A stretch of 64,000 bases of DNA from Terasakiella magnetica (GCA_902729415.1 CACVCF010000024.1:45647-109646); one strand, 5' to 3'. Positions 49,145 through 57,887 are shown, counted from the first letter of the stretch. Notes: generated by a model not told the origin, from the letters alone. Numbers and translations are program-made.

Positions 49145-50856
49145 GCCCGGCCAGGGCGACCGGCAGGGTGTGTCTGGGGCCGGTTCCGGCTGATTTCGAC
49201 CCCGCCTTCGATCTGGCCTTGGGGCCTTGGTGTTTTGTCGGGCGCGAGGATCAGGTTCCGGGATGGGAGGATCTGGCCTTTGCCGATGCCTTTCCGACGC
49301 CGCAGGATTGGGTCGAGGCCGACCGGCTGACCCGCCGCCTTGCCAATGCCCTGGTGCCCCACTGGGCCGAGCGTCTGAACCGGCGCCACGGCCGAAGCTA
49401 TTCGCTGCGGTTCTGGCGGGTGCTGCTGCTCAACTGGCTGAGTGTGGCCGTGCCTCCGTTGTGGTTCCGCTATCGCCATGTGGAGGCGTTCGTGGCCCGC
49501 CACGGCCAAACCCCGCTGTCGGTGGACATGGCGCCCGACCTCGACGATTGGGCCATCGCCTGTTCGGGCGATCTGATGCCGACCTTGTGGCGGGCCGATT
49601 TCGATGCCCGGCTGTCGTCCTTGGCGCTGTCTTGCCTGATGCCGCCCGCATGGCGGGTGTGGACGCATCCGCCACAGGCGGTGACTGCCCCGATGCCTTT
49701 GGAGGCTCCCAACAACCGCCCCTCCCGGCTTGGCCGCCTGATCCGGTCCGTGTTCGGGCGTCTGGCGGTGCAGTTCGTGCCGGGGACGCGGCTGGCACGG
49801 TTGCCTCTGTCGATCTTCGCCGCAATGCTGCCCCGGCGCCAAGCCCAGGATCATTATCATTTCGACGATCCGGTAGCGGACTCGTTTCCCGGCGCTTTCC
49901 TCGACCTGCTGGACAGGTTTTTGTGCCGCACCCTGCCGCATTCCTTCGCCGAGGGCTTTGCTGCGTTGGAGACGGTCGCCCTGGCCGAGCGCTATCACCC
50001 CGGCCGCCTGCTGATCGATACCTTGAACGGTGAGGATGACGCCACCCGCATCATCACCGCCATGGCCCACGAACGGGGCGAGCGGCTGGTGGGGTTGCAG
50101 CACGGCGGCATTTACGGCACGGCCCAGGCGATGATGGCGGCGGCGGAGACCGAATACCGCTATCACGGCTTCCTCACCTGGGGCTGGAGCGCCCAGGAGG
50201 ATTGCCAAGGCCGCTTCGTGCCGGTTCCGTCGCCGGAATTGTCGGCGGTGGCCGATTGCCACCACGAAACCGCGCCCCGCCTGATCCTGGTGGGCGGTTC
50301 CATGGTGGTTCACGGCACCCGCCTGGGCTGGCTGCCCAAGCCCGGCCATTATCTGTCTTATCGCCGCGCCAAGCTGGACTTTCTGGGCGGGCTGAGCGCG
50401 GCGGTGCGGCAGGCGGTGGCCTATCGTCCCTATCGCCGCAATGTCATGGTGCTGAAGGACGACGAGTTCGTGCGCGACGCCTTTCCCGATCTGGCTTTGG
50501 CCGAGGGTGATCTTAACGCCGCGCTGCTGGGCTGCCGGTTGGCGGTGATCGATCATCCCATCACCACCATGCTGGTGACCCTGGCCGCCAACGTGCCGAC
50601 GATTTTGTACTGGCAGCCCGAAGCCTGGCCCCTGGCACGTCAGGCCGAACCCTATTTTCAGGCCCTGCGCGATGTGGGCATCCTGCACGGCTCGGCGGCG
50701 GCGGCGGCGGCACAGGCCGATGCGGTATGGGGCGATGTGCCCGCATGGTGGACCCGCCCCGAGGTTCAGGCTGCGCGGCGGCGCTTTGTGGCGCAATACG
50801 CCCGCACCTCGAAGCTGTGGTGGGCGCATTGGCTGCGGGCGTTGGCGCGGTTGTGA
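49141..50856 (+). CDS. LIC12162-family putative transferase
   Basis: 571 residues. FDLALGPWCFVGREDQVPGW at the N-terminus, TLPHSFAEGFAAL, LVGLQHGGIYGTAQAMMAA, YHGFLTWGWSAQED, and a C-terminal GT-B-like half (RLAVIDHPITTMLVTLAANV, PTILYWQPEAWPLARQA). These correspond to the putative transferase family first described from Leptospira O-antigen loci. The late motif with DHPITT resembles the donor site of capsule-type transferases. Donor and acceptor unknown. Confidence 0.72.
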   Translation: MSPARATGRVCLGPVPADFDPAFDLALGPWCFVGREDQVPGWEDLAFADAFPTPQDWVEADRLTRRLANALVPHWAERLNRRHGRSYSLRFWRVLLLNWLSVAVPPLWFRYRHVEAFVARHGQTPLSVDMAPDLDDWAIACSGDLMPTLWRADFDARLSSLALSCLMPPAWRVWTHPPQAVTAPMPLEAPNNRPSRLGRLIRSVFGRLAVQFVPGTRLARLPLSIFAAMLPRRQAQDHYHFDDPVADSFPGAFLDLLDRFLCRTLPHSFAEGFAALETVALAERYHPGRLLIDTLNGEDDATRIITAMAHERGERLVGLQHGGIYGTAQAMMAAAETEYRYHGFLTWGWSAQEDCQGRFVPVPSPELSAVADCHHETAPRLILVGGSMVVHGTRLGWLPKPGHYLSYRRAKLDFLGGLSAAVRQAVAYRPYRRNVMVLKDDEFVRDAFPDLALAEGDLNAALLGCRLAVIDHPITTMLVTLAANVPTILYWQPEAWPLARQAEPYFQALRDVGILHGSAAAAAAQADAVWGDVPAWWTRPEVQAARRRFVAQYARTSKLWWAHWLRALARL

Positions 50857-50952
50857 CATACGGAGCTTGAACCGCGGGGGCAGTTACGGGAATATCCGCT
50901 CTCGCGTTGGGCGGAGCGGTTCCGGCAGGCGGAAGGCTAAGGACCTAAGCCG

Positions 50953-51738
50953 ATGAAGGTGGTGATTTTGTGCGGCGGTTTCGGAACACGCATCCGCGAC
51001 GTCGCTGATGATATTCCCAAGCCCATGATCCCTATCGGCAATCTGCCGATCGTGTGGCACATCATGAAGAGCTATTCGGCGGCGGGGCATAAGGATTTCA
51101 TCCTCTGCCTGGGCTATAAGAGCCATGCGGTGAAGCAGTTCTTCCTGAACTACGACATCTTCGCCGAGGACTTCACCATCCGGCTAGGGGCCGAAAAGCA
51201 GGTCACCTATCACGGCGAGGCCCGCCACGACGATTGGAGCGTCACCCTGGCCGAGACCGGGCTGAACGCCATGACCGGCGCCCGCATCAAGCGGATCAAA
51301 AAATATCTGGGTGACGACGAGAACTTCCTGCTGACCTATGGCGACGGCGTGTCCGACGTGGATCTGGACGCGTTGCTGGCGTTCCACAAATCCCACGGCA
51401 AAATCCTGACCGTGACCGGGGTGCACCCCCCCGGCCGTTTTGGCGAGATCGAGCATGCCGAGGGCCGGGTGCAGGGCTTCAATGAGAAGTCCCAGACCAC
51501 GTCGGGCATGATTTCGGGCGGTTACTTCGTCTGCCGCCGCGAGATCTTCGATTATCTCGACGACCGCGAGGATCTGGTGTTCGAGGTCGGCCCCGTCCGC
51601 GCCTTGGTGGCGGCGGGCGAGATGATGGTCTACGAGCATCAAGGCTTTTGGCAGTGCATGGACACTTACCGCGATTGGAGCTTGCTGCGCGACCTGTGGG
51701 ACAGCGGCAAGGCGCCATGGAAGTCGTGGGACAAATGA
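50953..51738 (+). CDS. rfbF: glucose-1-phosphate cytidylyltransferase
   Basis: 261 residues, full length. VVILCGGFGTRIRDVADDIP (nucleotide-binding), KPMIPIGNLPIVWHIMKSYS, FLLTYGDGVSDVDLDALLAF, GMISGGYFVCRREIFDYL and YEHQGFWQCMDTYRDWSLL are diagnostic of RfbF/HddC-type enzymes. Makes CDP-glucose for 3,6-dideoxyhexose or related CDP-sugars. A clear CDP-glucose 4,6-dehydratase (RfbG) is not recognised in this window. The 96-bp gap upstream has no other gene. Confidence 0.92.
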   Translation: MKVVILCGGFGTRIRDVADDIPKPMIPIGNLPIVWHIMKSYSAAGHKDFILCLGYKSHAVKQFFLNYDIFAEDFTIRLGAEKQVTYHGEARHDDWSVTLAETGLNAMTGARIKRIKKYLGDDENFLLTYGDGVSDVDLDALLAFHKSHGKILTVTGVHPPGRFGEIEHAEGRVQGFNEKSQTTSGMISGGYFVCRREIFDYLDDREDLVFEVGPVRALVAAGEMMVYEHQGFWQCMDTYRDWSLLRDLWDSGKAPWKSWDK

Positions 51739-52173
51739 GCCAGATGCGGCGCCCCGGAGCGCCAGCAGAGGTAAGCCAAGGGGGCGGATGCCCCCGCCCG
51801 GCGTTTGAGGGACTTCCCGAGCGAAGCGCGGCGCCATTGAGGCGCCCGGAGCGCCAGCGGAGGAGCCAAGGGGGCGGATGCCCCCGCCCGGCGTTTGAGG
51901 GACTTCCCGAGCGAAGCGCGGCGCCATTGAGGCGCCCGGAGCGCCAGCGGAGGAGCCAAGGGGGCGGATGCCCCCGCCCGGCGTTTGAGGGACTTCCCGA
52001 GCGAAGCGCGGCGCCATTGAGGCGCCCGGAGCGCCAGCGGAGGAGCCAAGGGGGCGGATGCCCCCGCCCGGCGTTTGAGGGACTTCCCGAGCGAAGCGCG
52101 GCGCCATTGAGGCGCCCGGAGCGCCAGCGGAGGAGCCAAGGGGGCGGATGCCCCCGCCCGGCGTTTGAGGGAC
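51739..52173. repeat. 90-bp perfect tandem array of GC-rich repeat
   Basis: Four complete identical copies start at 51781, 51871, 51961 and 52051, then a partial copy at 52141-52173; 51739-51780 is a degenerate partial copy of the unit end. Each unit has GGGGGC-GGAT-GCCCCC (first at 51780-51795) as a perfect hairpin, the constant CCCGGCGTTTGAGGGAC, and a second hairpin-prone GGCGCCATTGAGGCGCC. 90 bp is 30 codons, so open frames run through on both strands, but nothing marks them as genes. Perfect identity implies recent expansion. Confidence 0.9.
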
Positions 52174-52180
52174 TAGATAT

Positions 52181-53122
52181 ATGATTCTTCTTACCGGCGG
52201 TTTCGGCTATCTCGGCGGGCGCATCGCCCGCCATCTGGCGGCGCAGGGGCATAAGGTCCGCGTCACCACCCGCCGCACGCCCGAATTTTGGCCCAGCTGG
52301 GCGGAGGAGGTCGAGGTTATGCGTCTCGATCCGTCCGACAGCGCCGCCGTGGATGCGGCCTGCGTCGGGGCGTCGGCGGTGGTGCATCTGTCGGCCATGA
52401 ACGAGGTCGATTGCGGTAGTGATCCGGTGGGGGCGTTGCAGGCCAACGGTGTCGACAGCGTGCGGCTGTTGCAGGGTGCGTTGAAGGCGGGGGTGACGCG
52501 CTTTCTTTATTTCTCCACCGCGCGGGTCTATGCCGAGCCACTGGTGGGGCGGATCGAGGAAAGCATGATCTGCCGCCCGGTCCATCCCTATGGCATCAGT
52601 CACAAGGTGGCCGAGGATTACATCCTGGCCGAGCATGGCAAGAGGCGTATCGCCGCCGCGGTGCTGCGCCTGTCCAATGCCCTGGGCGCGCCTGCCGACC
52701 CGCTGATCAACCGCTGGACCCTGGTGGCCAACGACCTTTGCCGTCAGGTGGCCGCCAGCCGCAAGATGGTGCTGAAAAGCAGCGGCCTGCCCTTGCGTGA
52801 CTTCATCCCCATGGCGGAAGTGGCGCGGGCGGTGGAGTTCCTGCTGGGGGTGGAGCCGACTTCGCTGGGCGACGGCATCTTTAATCTGGGCGTGGGGCAT
52901 TCCAGTTCGATCCGGGCGCTGGCCGATCTGATCGCCGCCCGCGCCCAAGCGGTGCTGGGCTTTGCCCCGGTGATCGAGCGCCCCGATCCGGCGCCGGGCG
53001 AAGTGGCCGACCCACTGGATTTCCGGGTGGACCGGCTGGCCGCCATCGGCTTCGCCGCGTCCCATGATCTGAGCCATGAGATCGATCAAACCTTGATTTT
53101 GTGCCAAAAAGCGTTCGGCTGA
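52181..53122 (+). CDS. NAD-dependent epimerase/reductase (SDR)
   Basis: 313 residues. LLTGGFGYLGGRIARHLAAQ NAD loop, VVHLSAMNEVDCGSDP, YFSTARVYAEPLVG, and Y-G-I-S-H-K where the position of the catalytic lysine (Y+4) is His with a Lys next to it, as seen in one SDR subgroup. Probably acts on a CDP- or other nucleotide-sugar, next to rfbF. The GAGGGA at 52167-52172, the end of the tandem repeat, is 8 nt before the ATG and serves as its ribosome-binding site. Confidence 0.8.
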   Translation: MILLTGGFGYLGGRIARHLAAQGHKVRVTTRRTPEFWPSWAEEVEVMRLDPSDSAAVDAACVGASAVVHLSAMNEVDCGSDPVGALQANGVDSVRLLQGALKAGVTRFLYFSTARVYAEPLVGRIEESMICRPVHPYGISHKVAEDYILAEHGKRRIAAAVLRLSNALGAPADPLINRWTLVANDLCRQVAASRKMVLKSSGLPLRDFIPMAEVARAVEFLLGVEPTSLGDGIFNLGVGHSSSIRALADLIAARAQAVLGFAPVIERPDPAPGEVADPLDFRVDRLAAIGFAASHDLSHEIDQTLILCQKAFG

Positions 53123-53135
53123 GGGAGTTTCGTTG

Positions 53136-54164
53136 ATGCGTGTCCTGGTCACCGGCCATAACGGCTATATCGGCCCCGTCATGCTGCGGCTGTTGATCGA
53201 AGCCGGTCATGAGTGCGTCGGTCTCGATACCGATTACTTCGTCGGCTGCGAATTCGAGACCGTGAAGGCGCCCTGCCCGGAGATCAAGGTCGATATCCGC
53301 GATGTCGAGCCCAAACATCTGGAAGGCTTCGACGCCGTGGTCCATCTGGCGGCGTTGTCCAACGATCCCATGGGCGATATCAACGACGACTGGACCTATG
53401 ACATCAACCTGCGCGCCACCATCAAGCTGGCGCAATACGCCAAGGCGGCAGGCGTCAAGCGTTTCGTCTACGCCTCGTCGTGTTCCATCTACGGCTCCAG
53501 CGGTATCGACGGCTTTGTCGATGAGACCGCGCCGTTCGCGCCGCTGACCGCCTATGCCATCAGCAAGGTCAAGTGCGAGGAAGCCCTGGCCGCCCTGGCC
53601 GGTCCCGGCTTCTCGCCCACCTATATGCGCAACGCCACCGCCTTTGGTGTCAGCCCGCGCCTGCGCGTCGATATCGTGCTGAACAACCTGACCGCCTGGG
53701 CGGTGACCACCGGCAAGATCAACATCATGAGTGACGGCAGCCCCTGGCGTCCGGTCACCCACATCGAAGACATCAGCCGCGCCGTGGTGGCGGTGCTGGC
53801 GGCGCCGGTCGCTGTGGTCCACGATCAGGGATTCAATGTCGGCCTCAACAGCGAGAACTATCAGGTGCGCGACATCGCCGAATTCGTCCGCACCACTGTG
53901 CCGGGAGCCGAGGTCACCTATGCCGGCGGCAACAATCCCGACCCGCGCAGCTATCGCGTCAGCTTCGATAAATACGCCCGGACCTTCCCCGACCATCCCC
54001 TGAAATGGACGGTGGCGGCGGGCGCCAAGGAGCTGTACGAGGCCTATAAGGCCCACGGCCTGACCCTGGACGAGTTCCAGGGGCGGCGCTACATCCGCCT
54101 GAAGCAGATCAAGAACCTGATCGACAGCGGCGCGGTGGACGAGACTCTGCGCTGGAAGAAGTAA
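53136..54164 (+). CDS. NAD-dependent epimerase/dehydratase (SDR)
   Basis: 342 residues from ATG 53136 (GAGGGAG at 53121-53127; a TTG one codon earlier is less likely). VTGHNGYIGPVMLRLLIEAG, HLAALSNDPMGDINDDWTYD, YASSCSIYGSSGIDG, Y-A-I-S-K, MRNATAFGVSPRLRVDIVLN and RPVTHIEDISRAVVAVL. A family widespread in LPS and EPS clusters, often beside RfbF and RmlC-like proteins as here. It may be the 4,6-dehydratase or epimerase of the CDP-sugar branch; not established. Confidence 0.8.
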   Translation: MRVLVTGHNGYIGPVMLRLLIEAGHECVGLDTDYFVGCEFETVKAPCPEIKVDIRDVEPKHLEGFDAVVHLAALSNDPMGDINDDWTYDINLRATIKLAQYAKAAGVKRFVYASSCSIYGSSGIDGFVDETAPFAPLTAYAISKVKCEEALAALAGPGFSPTYMRNATAFGVSPRLRVDIVLNNLTAWAVTTGKINIMSDGSPWRPVTHIEDISRAVVAVLAAPVAVVHDQGFNVGLNSENYQVRDIAEFVRTTVPGAEVTYAGGNNPDPRSYRVSFDKYARTFPDHPLKWTVAAGAKELYEAYKAHGLTLDEFQGRRYIRLKQIKNLIDSGAVDETLRWKK

Positions 54165-54170
54165 TTCCGA

Positions 54171-54198
54171 CGATCCAATGAAGGTCTTCATTGGATTG
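54171..54198 (+). terminator. long perfect hairpin after the SDR gene
   Basis: ATCCAATGAA (54173-54182), loop GGTC, TTCATTGGAT (54187-54196): ten perfect pairs, extendable by one G-T and one C-G pair. It lies 7 nt after the stop. No T-run follows, so termination is uncertain; a barrier to RNA decay is an alternative. Confidence 0.45.
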
Positions 54199-54213
54199 GA
54201 GTTGCGGGCAAGG

Positions 54214-54278
54214 TCCGGCGCGCCTGATGGCGCGGGAGCCAAGGGATGCGGATGCATCCCGCCCGGTGTTTGAGGGAC
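54214..54278. repeat. diverged single copy of the GC-rich interspersed repeat
   Basis: Shares GAGCCAAGGG and GCCCGG-GTTTGAGGGAC with the 90-bp units. The hairpin here is GGGATGC-GGAT-GCATCCC (54243-54260): both arms differ from the array version yet still pair, with the same GGAT loop. The SDR gene before it and the RmlC-like gene after it leave 154 bp in which nothing else is seen. Confidence 0.75.
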
Positions 54279-54317
54279 AACAGGTGGGGCTCGGCCCACC
54301 GTTTAAAGGATCATCCC

Positions 54318-54776
54318 ATGTCGTCCAAGATTCACGGCCTCAACATCGTGCCCTTGCGCAAGATCCCCGACGAGCGTGGCACCATCATGCACATGCTGCG
54401 GGCCGATGCGCCGCATTTCGACAAGTTCGGCGAGGTCTATTTCGCCACCGCCTATCCCGGCGTCATCAAGGCGTGGCACCTGCATACCAAGCAGGCCCAG
54501 AACTATTGCTGCATCCAGGGCATGATCAAGCTGGTGTGCTATGACGACCGCGAAGGCAGCCCCACCAAGGGCGTGTTGCAGGAAATCGTCATGGGTGATC
54601 TGAACTATGTGCTGGTGCAGATTCCGCCGCTCTTGATCAACGGCTGGAAGTGCATCGGGACGCAGACGGCGCTGCTGGCCAATTGCGCCGACATGCCCCA
54701 CGACCCCACCGAGATGAAGCGCATCGATCCCTTCGACCCCGCCATTCCCTATGACTGGGCGTTGAAGCACGGGTGA
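54318..54776 (+). CDS. RmlC-like dTDP/CDP-sugar 3,5-epimerase family protein
   Basis: 152 residues. PLRKIPDERGTIMHMLRAD, GEVYFATAYPGVIKAWHLHT (His of the cupin active site), QNYCCIQGMIKLVCYDDRE and VQIPPLLINGWKCIG match short members of the dTDP-4-dehydrorhamnose 3,5-epimerase family seen beside RfbF and SDRs in CDP-sugar loci. It probably epimerises a CDP-4-keto-6-deoxy sugar. AAAGGA at 54305-54310 precedes the ATG. It is not the canonical RmlC, which is at 10476. Confidence 0.8.
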   Translation: MSSKIHGLNIVPLRKIPDERGTIMHMLRADAPHFDKFGEVYFATAYPGVIKAWHLHTKQAQNYCCIQGMIKLVCYDDREGSPTKGVLQEIVMGDLNYVLVQIPPLLINGWKCIGTQTALLANCADMPHDPTEMKRIDPFDPAIPYDWALKHG

Positions 54777-55663
54777 TGTCCGGACCCAAAGTCTCCATCG
54801 TCATCCCGACCTATAACCAGGCGGATTTCCTGCGCGACTGCCTGGTTGCGGTTCAGGCCCAGACCATGGCGGACTGGGAATGCATCGTCGTCAACAATTT
54901 CTCCGACGACGATACCCGGGCGGTGGCGCTGTCGTTCGATGATCCCCGCGTCACTCTGATCGACTTCGCCAATCAGGGGGTGATCGCCGCCTCGCGCAAT
55001 GTCGGTATCCGGGCGGCTAAGGCGCCGTGGGTGGCCTTTCTCGATTCTGACGATCTGTGGGAGCCCGCCAAACTGGAGGTATGTCTGGCGGCGGCGGTCG
55101 ACGGTATCGATCTGGTATCGCACCCCGAGCATTTTCTGAAAGACGGCGCCATCGTCAATCATACTGATCCGGCTCCGTCCGAGCGATGCCGCTTCGAGCG
55201 TCTGTTGCTGGACGGCAATTGCCTGTCGCCCTCGGCGGTGCTGGTGCGGCGCGAGCTGTTGGAGCGCGTCGGCGGCTTTTGCGAGGACCGCGATGTCATT
55301 ACCGCCGAGGATGCCGAGCTGTGGCTGCGTCTGGCCGCCGCCGGAGCGCGTATGACCTGCGTCACCCAGCCGCTGGGCTTTTACCGTCTGCACGGCCAGC
55401 AAAATTCCAATTCGGTGGCGCGGCACATGAATGCCTCGCTTGTTGTACTCGACCGTCATTATGCCCGGTTGTCGCCTGCCGCACCCTGGCGCTATCGCCG
55501 GGCACGGGCGCGCATCATCTATGCCGCTGGACGCACCGAGCAGAAGCTGGGCCGGGGGCTGGCGGCGCTGCGGCTGCTGGGCCGCGCCTTTCTGGCCTGG
55601 CCGTTCCTGCCCCGGCTGCCGGTGGCGGCGGCCTTGGCGGTGTGGGCCATGATCCGCCGATGA
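54776..55663 (+). CDS. family 2 glycosyltransferase
   Basis: 295 residues from ATG 54776 (a GTG lies one codon earlier). VSIVIPTYNQADFLRDCLVA, CIVVNNFSDDDTR, NVGIRAAKAPWVAFLDSDDL with the metal-binding DSDD, SPSAVLVRRELLERVGGF and EDAELWLRLAAAG (catalytic-base region) are full GT-A motifs. Adds a sugar to a growing lipid-linked glycan at the inner face of the membrane. TGATG coupling to the RmlC-like gene. Confidence 0.87.
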   Translation: MSGPKVSIVIPTYNQADFLRDCLVAVQAQTMADWECIVVNNFSDDDTRAVALSFDDPRVTLIDFANQGVIAASRNVGIRAAKAPWVAFLDSDDLWEPAKLEVCLAAAVDGIDLVSHPEHFLKDGAIVNHTDPAPSERCRFERLLLDGNCLSPSAVLVRRELLERVGGFCEDRDVITAEDAELWLRLAAAGARMTCVTQPLGFYRLHGQQNSNSVARHMNASLVVLDRHYARLSPAAPWRYRRARARIIYAAGRTEQKLGRGLAALRLLGRAFLAWPFLPRLPVAAALAVWAMIRR

Positions 55664-55746
55664 GCCTTTCGTTGCATCCCCGGGCGGGTTGCTCCAGTAT
55701 CACCCCGCTTTTTTCGCCCCCACCCGCAAGGAGCTCGTGCCCCATC

Positions 55747-56760
55747 ATGATCAATGTCGGCGTTATCGGCTTCGGCTATTGGGGGCCGAACCTCGTTCGC
55801 AATTTCTCCGCCTCCGGCCGCACCAACATGGTGGCGGTGTGCGACCTGGACCCCAAGCGTCTGGCCGTGGCGGCACGCAGCTATCCCGCCATCCGCACCA
55901 CCACCGATGTCAAGGAACTGCTGGCGGCCGGTGATATTGATGCGGTCGCCATCTCGACCCCGGTGCAGCACCATTTCGAACTGGCCATGGCGGCCTTGAA
56001 GGCGGGCAAGCATGTGCTGGTGGAAAAGCCCATGGCGTCCACCGCCGAGGAATGCCGCCTGCTGATCGAAGAGGCGGCGCGGCGCAAGCTGACTCTGATG
56101 GTCGATCACACCTTCATCTACACCCCGGCGGTGCAGAAGATGCGCGATCTGGTGCAGTCGGGTGAATTGGGCGAGGTCTATTATTACGACTCGGTGCGGG
56201 TGAATCTGGGGCTGTTCCAGCACGACGTCAACGTGCTGTGGGATCTGGCGGTCCATGACCTGTCCATCATCGAATATGTGCTGGGCCAAGTGCCGGTGGC
56301 GGTGTCGGCGACGGGGATCAGCCATGTTCCCGGCGCGCCCGAGAACATCGCCTACATGACCTTGTTCTTCGACAGCTCGACCATCGCCCATGTCAACGTC
56401 AACTGGCTGGCCCCGGTGAAGGTGCGCCAGACCCTGGTTTCGGGCTCGAAGAAGATGGTGGTGTTCAACGAGCTGGAGCCGTCGGAGAAGATCAAGGTCT
56501 ACGACAAGGGCATCGTCTTGAACGACGACCAGGAGCAGATCAACAAGCTGATCGCCGGTTACCGCACCGGCGACATGTGGGCGCCGCAGTTGGCCGGGAC
56601 CGAGGCCCTGGCGGCGGAGGTCTCGCATTTCGCTGATTGTATCGAAAACGGAACGACACCGCTGACCGATGGCGTCATGGGCTTCAACGTGGTCAAGGTG
56701 CTGGAAGCGGCCTCGCGCTCATTGGCCGAGCGCGGGGCGTCAATGCCGGTGGAACGCTAA
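55747..56760 (+). CDS. Gfo/Idh/MocA-family nucleotide-sugar oxidoreductase
   Basis: 337 residues. VGVIGFGYWGPNLVRNF, AISTPVQHHFELAMAAL, HVLVEKPMASTAEECRLLI, MVDHTFIYTPAVQKMRDLV and LWDLAVHDLSIIEYVLG. The pattern matches dehydrogenases that, with a DegT aminotransferase and a hexapeptide acetyltransferase, convert UDP-GlcNAcA to its 3-acetamido form (WbpB/WlbA-like), and the other two enzyme types occur at 56784 and 59814. Intergenic 55664-55746 contains AAGGAG 14 nt before the ATG, a wide spacing. Confidence 0.82.
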   Translation: MINVGVIGFGYWGPNLVRNFSASGRTNMVAVCDLDPKRLAVAARSYPAIRTTTDVKELLAAGDIDAVAISTPVQHHFELAMAALKAGKHVLVEKPMASTAEECRLLIEEAARRKLTLMVDHTFIYTPAVQKMRDLVQSGELGEVYYYDSVRVNLGLFQHDVNVLWDLAVHDLSIIEYVLGQVPVAVSATGISHVPGAPENIAYMTLFFDSSTIAHVNVNWLAPVKVRQTLVSGSKKMVVFNELEPSEKIKVYDKGIVLNDDQEQINKLIAGYRTGDMWAPQLAGTEALAAEVSHFADCIENGTTPLTDGVMGFNVVKVLEAASRSLAERGASMPVER

Positions 56761-56783
56761 TTATTGCAGGAGCGTCGAACGAG

Positions 56784-57887
56784 ATGATTCCCTTTCTCGA
56801 TCTCAAGGCCCAGTACCGTCAGATCAAGGACGAGGTCGGCGCGGCCATCATGAAGGTGGTCGATAGCGGCGCTTATGTCGGCGCCGGTCCCGAGGGCAAG
56901 CCGTTCGAGGCGGAATTCGCCGCCTATTGCGGCACCAAGGACGCCGCCGGGGTCAATTCCGGCACCACGGCGCTGCATCTGGCGCTTTTGGCCGCCGGAA
57001 TCGTGCCCGGTGACGAGGTGATCACCGTCGCTGCCACCTTCGTCGCCACCACCGCGGCCATTCTTTACGCCAATGCCAAGCCGGTGTTCGTCGATGTCGA
57101 TCCGGTGACCTGGACCATGGACCCGGCCAGGATCGAAGCCGCCATCACTCCTAAGACCAAGGCCATCCTGCCGGTCCATCTGCACGGCCTGATGGCTGAT
57201 ATGGACCCGATCATGGCCATTGCCGCCAAGCATGGTCTGAAGGTGATCGAAGATTGCGCCCAGGCTCACGGCGCCGAGTACAAGGGCCGCCGTGCCGGTA
57301 CCATCGGCCATGTCGGCTGTTTCAGCTTTTATCCCGGCAAGAATCTCGGCGCCTATGGCGAAGGCGGGGCCATCGTGTCGTCCGATCCCGAGATCATGCA
57401 GACGGTGCGCATGCTGCGCGATTGGGGCCAGGCCAAGAAGTACGACCATGTGTTGAAGGGCTTTAATGCCCGCCTTGACGAGATCCAGGCCGCCGTATTG
57501 CGGGTCAAGCTGAAGTATATCGAAGGCTGGACCGAGGGCCGCCGTACTGCCGGTTCTCGTTACGCATCCGGTCTGAGTGGTGTGGGTATCGGCATTCCCT
57601 GTCCTCCCGCCGACCGCCGCCACGTTTATCACGTCTATGCGATCCGAAGCCCCGACCGTGACGGGTTGCAGGCCAAGCTGCAGGATGCGGGCGTTTCCAC
57701 CGGCATTCATTATCCGGTGCCAGTGCATCTTCAAAAAGCCTATGCCGATCTGGGGGGCAAGGCGGGCGATCTGCCGGTGACCGAGGCGCTGGGGCGGGAA
57801 TGGCTGTCGCTGCCCATGTTTGCCGAGTTGGAGCCCGCCCAGGCCGATGCCGTGATTGCCGCGGTCAAAACGGCGGTGGCGCGCTGA
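56784..57887 (+). CDS. DegT/DnrJ/EryC1 sugar aminotransferase
   Basis: 367 residues. Starts [47 protein letters not shown] and Schiff-base K186 in FYPGKNLGAYGEGG, the WbpE/WlbC-like pattern. Likely transaminates the C3-keto product of the preceding oxidoreductase. Independent from the aminotransferases at 2817 and 60517, which belong to other sugar branches. Confidence 0.86.
   Translation: MIPFLDLKAQYRQIKDEVGAAIMKVVDSGAYVGAGPEGKPFEAEFAAYCGTKDAAGVNSGTTALHLALLAAGIVPGDEVITVAATFVATTAAILYANAKPVFVDVDPVTWTMDPARIEAAITPKTKAILPVHLHGLMADMDPIMAIAAKHGLKVIEDCAQAHGAEYKGRRAGTIGHVGCFSFYPGKNLGAYGEGGAIVSSDPEIMQTVRMLRDWGQAKKYDHVLKGFNARLDEIQAAVLRVKLKYIEGWTEGRRTAGSRYASGLSGVGIGIPCPPADRRHVYHVYAIRSPDRDGLQAKLQDAGVSTGIHYPVPVHLQKAYADLGGKAGDLPVTEALGREWLSLPMFAELEPAQADAVIAAVKTAVAR

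Noticed and set aside
51781..52173. Array considered as CRISPR
   Set aside because: Units are contiguous and identical over 90 bp, with no unique spacers and no cas genes.
51184..53152. Open frames on both strands through the 90-bp array
   Set aside because: They exist because 90 is a multiple of three; the peptides are 30-residue repeats with no start signal or family, and they run over real genes.
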